A DNA stretch of 64,000 bases. It comes from Phycisphaerae bacterium (GTDB taxonomy: Bacteria; Planctomycetota; Phycisphaerae; Phycisphaerales; Phycisphaeraceae). Positions 60,728 to 64,000 of the stretch are shown here, one piece after another. The position numbers and the translations under genes were made by a program. Numbering within the stretch: position 1 is the first letter of the stretch; every line of letters starts with the position of its first letter. The DNA is taken from positions 1-64,000 of the forward strand of contig JAUHYI010000007.1 in the NCBI GenBank assembly GCA_030426385.1, in the 5' to 3' direction. The notes under the pieces were generated by a model. It saw nothing but the letters and a program-made list of their open reading frames with translations, did no database searches and was not told the origin of the DNA.

Positions 60728-63217
60728 CTATCGAAATGCACGTCGCAACCACAACGCATTCCCCACCACGCACAGCGAACTGGCTGACATCGCCGCCGCG
60801 GCCAGCATCGGATGCAGCAGTCCCGCCATCGCCACCGGCACCAACAACAGGTTGTACGCAAACGCCCAGAACAGGCCCGCGCGAATGCGGCGCATCGTCG
60901 CTCGGCTCAATCGAATCGCCGTCGGCAATTGCGCTAAACCATCGCCCAGCAACACCAGATCACCGGCGTCGGCCGCGATTTCACTACCACTGATTAACGC
61001 GATTCCCACATCCGCCGCCGCCAGCGCAGGCGCATCATTAATCCCATCGCCCACCATGGCCACCACCGGTTTTCGCCCGCGTTTTTTGCTGTTTTTTAAC
61101 TGCTCGACGATGTCCTGTTTTTCCGAAGGTACCACCCGAGCGTTCACCTGATCAGGATCAATCCCCACCTCCACCGCAATCGCCCGTGCTGTTGAGGGCA
61201 AGTCGCCGGTCAACATCGACACGCGCAAACCCATCGATTTTAATTCGCGCACAATCGCTGGCGCATCCGGCTTGATCGCATCATTAAACGCAATCAAACC
61301 TATCGCCAAACCGTCAACAGCTACCGCCACCGCTGTGCGATGGCCTTCGAGCATGTCGTCACGCACTTCGGAAAGCAACGCCAATCCCGTCACCCCGCGC
61401 TCACGCAAAGCACTCAATCGGCCAACCATCACATGATGATGGTCCACGTTCCCCGCCACGCCCGACGAGGCGATCTGTTCAAAGTCATAGACGTCCGACA
61501 TCGCTAATCCATAATGCTTCGCCGCATCGACAATGGCCATCCCCAACGGATGCTCACTGAACCGCTCCACCGACGCAGCCAAGCGCAACATCTCGCGATC
61601 ATCTCCCCACCACTTGCCGCCCACATTTACCCCAGCACGACTTACCTCACTACCACTTGCCCCACTACCACTTACCTCACTACCACTTACCTCACTACCA
61701 CTTGCCCCACTACCACTTGCCTCACTACTACTTGCCTCATCATCCTCTCCACCATCATTCGCAATTGGCACCACCACCATCTCTGCGACGGTCGCCTTGC
61801 CCGCGGTCAGTGTGCCCGTTTTATCCAACAACACATGCGTTAATTTTCCCGCCCGTTCGAACGCCGCCGCATCCTTGATCAGTATCCCACGCTCGGCTCC
61901 GATACCCGAACCCACCATGATCGCCATCGGCGTGGCCAACCCCAACGCACACGGACACGCCACAATCAACACCGCAATCATCGCTAAAAAACCCGTCGAA
62001 AAATGCCCGAATCCCCACCAGCCCAACAACGTCAACACCGCCATCACAATCACCACGGGCACAAAAACTCCCGCTACCTGATCGGCCAAACGTTGGACAT
62101 CTGATTTACTCGATTGCGCGCGTCGCACCCGTTCGATAATTTGCGACAGCATCCCGCGCTCGGCTGTTTCCAACACGCGCACCTTGATCGCGCCACTGCG
62201 ACTGACCGTGCCACCCATGACACGATCGCCCGCGATTTTTTCTACCGGCAAACCTTCTCCCGTCAACATCGATTCATCGATCGCCGTCTCGCCTTCAACA
62301 ACGCGACCATCCGTGGGCACACGCCCCCCCGGTTTCACCAGCACCACATCGCCCACCCGCAACGACGTGATGGGCACCGTCTCGTGCTCTTGCAACTTAT
62401 CCCCCGACAATCGCACCGCAGTCGTTGGTCGCATGGCTAACAATTTAAAAATTGCTGACGCAGCGCTCGCTTTGGCGCGCGCCTCCAACATCCGGCCCAA
62501 CCCGATCAACACCAGAATCATCACCGCCGTATCAAAATACACCCCGCCCCCCCCCACGTTCCCCCCCACGTTTCCCCCGACGTTTCCCCCGACGTTTCCC
62601 CCGGCTATTCCATTGGTTGTTCCATCCGCTGCAGCGCTATTCATGACCGCTTCAACCCCCGCGCCCCAGCCATTGATCGTCACGATTGCGCTGTACACGA
62701 ACGCCACCGTCGTGCTCAGCGCGACTAACGTATCCATTTCCGTTTTGCCGCGTTTGATCGCGCGATATGCCCCGACATAAAACGACCAGCCCAGGATCAA
62801 CTGCACCGGCGTCGCCAAGGCCAATTGCACCCATGCTGACCATGGCTCATGAAAAAACATGGCCAACACCATGATCACCACGCCCAACGCACCGCCGCCG
62901 ATGACACGCCACAACCAATACTGTTGCAGCGCCGCGCCCGGCGCCCCCCCACCAGCCCCACCGGCTCCTCCAATCCCTACCGTTTCACCCAGCGGATCGT
63001 CATTGATCGGATGCGCGTCATAGCCCACATGCTTTAACACCTCGGCCATCTCCGCCACGGTCGGCCGACCCGGGGTATGCTCCACCCGCGCTTCCTGCAA
63101 GGCGAGATTCACCAACGCGCGATTCACCCCGTCAAGCCCGTCCAGCGCTTTCTCCACACGCGCCACGCATGACGCGCAATGCATCCCTTCAACATGTAAT
63201 GTCGTGCTCGTGGCCAT
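60728..63217 (-). CDS. copA: Copper-translocating P-type ATPase (P1B, CopA-like)
   Basis: An 829-residue P1B-type ATPase exporting Cu+. N-terminal HMA domain with GMHCASC (residues 11-17), membrane helices, TGE phosphatase motif in SMLTGEGLPVEK, transport site CPC in VACPCALGLATPM (about 421-432), phosphorylation site DKTGTLT (about 463-469), and MVGDGINDAPAL. Three Gly/Ser inserts come from in-frame repeats: about residues 80-91, ~203-225 (GGNV four times, 12-bp units at 62555-62602) and ~493-523 (15-bp units at 61648-61737). Overall length exceeds usual CopA because of them. Divergent from the mazG-like gene. Confidence 0.95.
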   Translation of the reverse strand: MATSTTLHVEGMHCASCVARVEKALDGLDGVNRALVNLALQEARVEHTPGRPTVAEMAEVLKHVGYDAHPINDDPLGETVGIGGAGGAGGGAPGAALQQYWLWRVIGGGALGVVIMVLAMFFHEPWSAWVQLALATPVQLILGWSFYVGAYRAIKRGKTEMDTLVALSTTVAFVYSAIVTINGWGAGVEAVMNSAAADGTTNGIAGGNVGGNVGGNVGGNVGGGGVYFDTAVMILVLIGLGRMLEARAKASAASAIFKLLAMRPTTAVRLSGDKLQEHETVPITSLRVGDVVLVKPGGRVPTDGRVVEGETAIDESMLTGEGLPVEKIAGDRVMGGTVSRSGAIKVRVLETAERGMLSQIIERVRRAQSSKSDVQRLADQVAGVFVPVVIVMAVLTLLGWWGFGHFSTGFLAMIAVLIVACPCALGLATPMAIMVGSGIGAERGILIKDAAAFERAGKLTHVLLDKTGTLTAGKATVAEMVVVPIANDGGEDDEASSSEASGSGASGSEVSGSEVSGSGASGSEVSRAGVNVGGKWWGDDREMLRLAASVERFSEHPLGMAIVDAAKHYGLAMSDVYDFEQIASSGVAGNVDHHHVMVGRLSALRERGVTGLALLSEVRDDMLEGHRTAVAVAVDGLAIGLIAFNDAIKPDAPAIVRELKSMGLRVSMLTGDLPSTARAIAVEVGIDPDQVNARVVPSEKQDIVEQLKNSKKRGRKPVVAMVGDGINDAPALAAADVGIALISGSEIAADAGDLVLLGDGLAQLPTAIRLSRATMRRIRAGLFWAFAYNLLLVPVAMAGLLHPMLAAAAMSASSLCVVGNALWLRRAFR
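61648..61737. repeat. 15-bp repeat inside copA, six units
   Basis: Six tandem 15-bp units near CACTACCACTTACCT/CACTACCACTTGCCC lie in the copA N-domain, read from the minus strand as Ser/Gly/Ala/Glu/Val sequence. Unit length is a multiple of three. Confidence 0.9.
62555..62602. repeat. 12-bp C-rich repeat inside copA, four units
   Basis: CACGTTCCCCCC, CACGTTTCCCCC and two GACGTTTCCCCC, read from the minus strand as four GGNV units between membrane segments. Confidence 0.92.
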
Positions 63218-63269
63218 CGCTACATCATACTCGCGTCAATGCCAACTTTTGCGTTACGCTATATAAACC

Positions 63270-63650
63270 ATGAACACCCCCCCCACACCCCCACATCATC
63301 CCTCGCAATCCGACAGCGCTGCGGATCAACAATCGCCCAACCCGCCGCTCACCTTCGCCGCGTTCCAGCAACACATTCACGAAAAATATTATGCCACCGA
63401 TTCGGCACGCGGTACGCCCGGCACGTTCATGTGGCTCATCGAAGAGGTCGGCGAACTGGCCACCACCTTGCACAAAACTCAAGGCGAAGGTGGCAACACT
63501 TCCGGCGGATCAACCCATGAGGATCTCGAATCCGAATTTGCCGATGTCGTGGCATGGCTTTGCACCCTGGCCAACATCAACAACGTCAACCTCGAACGCG
63601 CCATCCGAAAAAAATACCTCGCCGGACCTGGCCCCGCAGGCACGAAATAA
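63270..63650 (+). CDS. MazG-like nucleotide pyrophosphohydrolase
   Basis: A 126-residue protein with the MazG/HisE alpha-helical fold: FMWLIEEVGELATTLH carries EExxE and EFADVVAWLCTLANINNV carries the ExxD motif, which together hold Mg2+ ions. It probably hydrolyses a nucleoside triphosphate to the monophosphate. The first ~28 residues are Pro/Ser/His-rich and overlap a C-rich tract (about 63276-63300). Divergent from copA with a 52-bp gap. ATG 63270 is the only ATG upstream of the conserved region. Confidence 0.82.
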   Translation: MNTPPTPPHHPSQSDSAADQQSPNPPLTFAAFQQHIHEKYYATDSARGTPGTFMWLIEEVGELATTLHKTQGEGGNTSGGSTHEDLESEFADVVAWLCTLANINNVNLERAIRKKYLAGPGPAGTK

Positions 63651-63663
63651 GTTTTGTTTTTTG

Positions 63664-63924
63664 TCCACAGATTTCACAGATGACACAGATTTAAAAAATC
63701 TAAAAAACAGAACCACCGATTCACACTGATAAAACAGCAGTACAAATCGGTGTGCATCGGTGGTTTTATTTTTACAACAACGGGCGTGATTAATCTTCAC
63801 GTTTTGGGGGGTCAGGCTGGTGGACTTAAGTCCACCAGCCAGCGGGCCGTGCCGTTTGTTTTTATCTGTTGCTCTAGATTCGTTTTTTTTTTAATCTGTG
63901 GCATCTGTGTAAATCTGTGGATAA
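63664..63924. repeat. Nested inverted repeats downstream of the mazG-like gene
   Basis: The outer arms are TCCACAGATTTCACAGATGA (63664 on) and ATCTGTGGCATCTGTGTAAA (about 63894 on). Inside lie an imperfect repeat AACCACCGATTCACACTGAT / ATCGGTGTGCATCGGTGGTT (about 63711-63768) and a perfect 26-bp palindrome around GGTGGACTTAAGTCCACC (63815-63840). No gene is seen in 63651-63930. Confidence 0.8.
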
Positions 63925-63930
63925 ATATTT

Positions 63931-64000
63931 TTATCCCAGCACGCGCGTCTTCGCGGCGGGCTTGTCGGTGCCATCGACTGAACCGTCACGCTGAGCATCC
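63931..64000 (-). CDS. 3' end of an unidentified gene (cut by the window edge)
   Basis: Read on the minus strand the last 70 bases give an open frame ending DGTDKPAAKTRVLG and TAA at 63931-63933. It is too short to identify. It ends close to the nested repeats, so this is a plausible true gene end. Confidence 0.4.
   Translation of the reverse strand, partial: DAQRDGSVDGTDKPAAKTRVLG

Noticed and set aside
63916-63924. Perfect DnaA-box-like TGTGGATAA
   Set aside because: It is a single site inside an ACAGATT-type repeat arm, not a cluster.

Overview
The window reads as a chromosomal segment of a Gram-negative planctomycete, most likely of the Phycisphaerae type. The support is the mix of PEP-CTERM proteins, a [10 protein letters not shown]-type prepilin, a CxPxR sulfatase, GH172/DUF2961 and GH99-like carbohydrate enzymes, phytanoyl-CoA dioxygenase-like oxygenases paired with AraC regulators, a histone Hc1-like protein, an LptD-like outer-membrane protein, a bacterial TMTC-like and an OGT-like protein, and many short palindromic repeats. 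No rRNA, tRNA, CRISPR array, prophage or transposase was found.

Layout. 0-4 kb: FabZ-like dehydratase, Hc1-like protein, DUF4139 protein. 4-8.1 kb: TMTC-like membrane/TPR protein, then a divergent AraC/PhyH pair. 8.2-15.3 kb: lepB, gcvT, lptD-like gene, dnaN. 15.9-21.8 kb: beta-propeller protein, rpmI and rplT, small membrane protein, LOG protein, Gfo/Idh/MocA oxidoreductase. 22-30.4 kb: SpoIID-like protein, a gene-poor AT-rich kilobase, NarL-type response regulator, polytopic membrane protein, small conserved protein, zinc-ribbon/ankyrin protein. 30.5-39.5 kb: second AraC/PhyH pair, AT-rich PIN-domain pair downstream of an orphan nuoI, potassium-uptake block (trkH, trkA, second TrkH-like), PPK2. 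39.9-43.6 kb: OGT-like protein, TPR lipoprotein, LigD-phosphoesterase-like protein. 43.7-53.0 kb: LacI regulator, two related secreted proteins, prepilin-like protein, GH99-like lipoprotein, and on the other strand purU, GH172 and sulfatase. 53.5-57.5 kb: two PEP-CTERM proteins and a DUF481 protein. 57.7-64 kb: ABC ATPase, purE-purK, CopA ATPase, MazG-like protein, and the 3' end of an unidentified gene.

Genes that appear to work together are purE/purK, trkH/trkA (with the second TrkH-like pore as a possible partner), each AraC/PhyH pair, and the LacI-led secreted/glycan block.

The most unusual property is the repeat content. C-rich tandem repeats, nearly always C-rich on the + strand, are scattered through the window. 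In non-coding DNA the clearest arrays have an 11-bp unit (1348-1479, 42943-43019, 15791-15845, and G-rich versions at 15446-15478 and 15662-15705). Inside genes the units are 9, 12 or 15 bp, so the frame is kept, and they encode Gly/Asn/Val- or Pro/His-rich inserts in CopA, SpoIID-like, LptD-like, AraC, OGT-like and GH99-like proteins. In addition at least five families of palindromic or inverted repeats recur between genes. I regard the repeat system, the paired AraC/PhyH modules and the PIN pair as the best candidates for undescribed biology.
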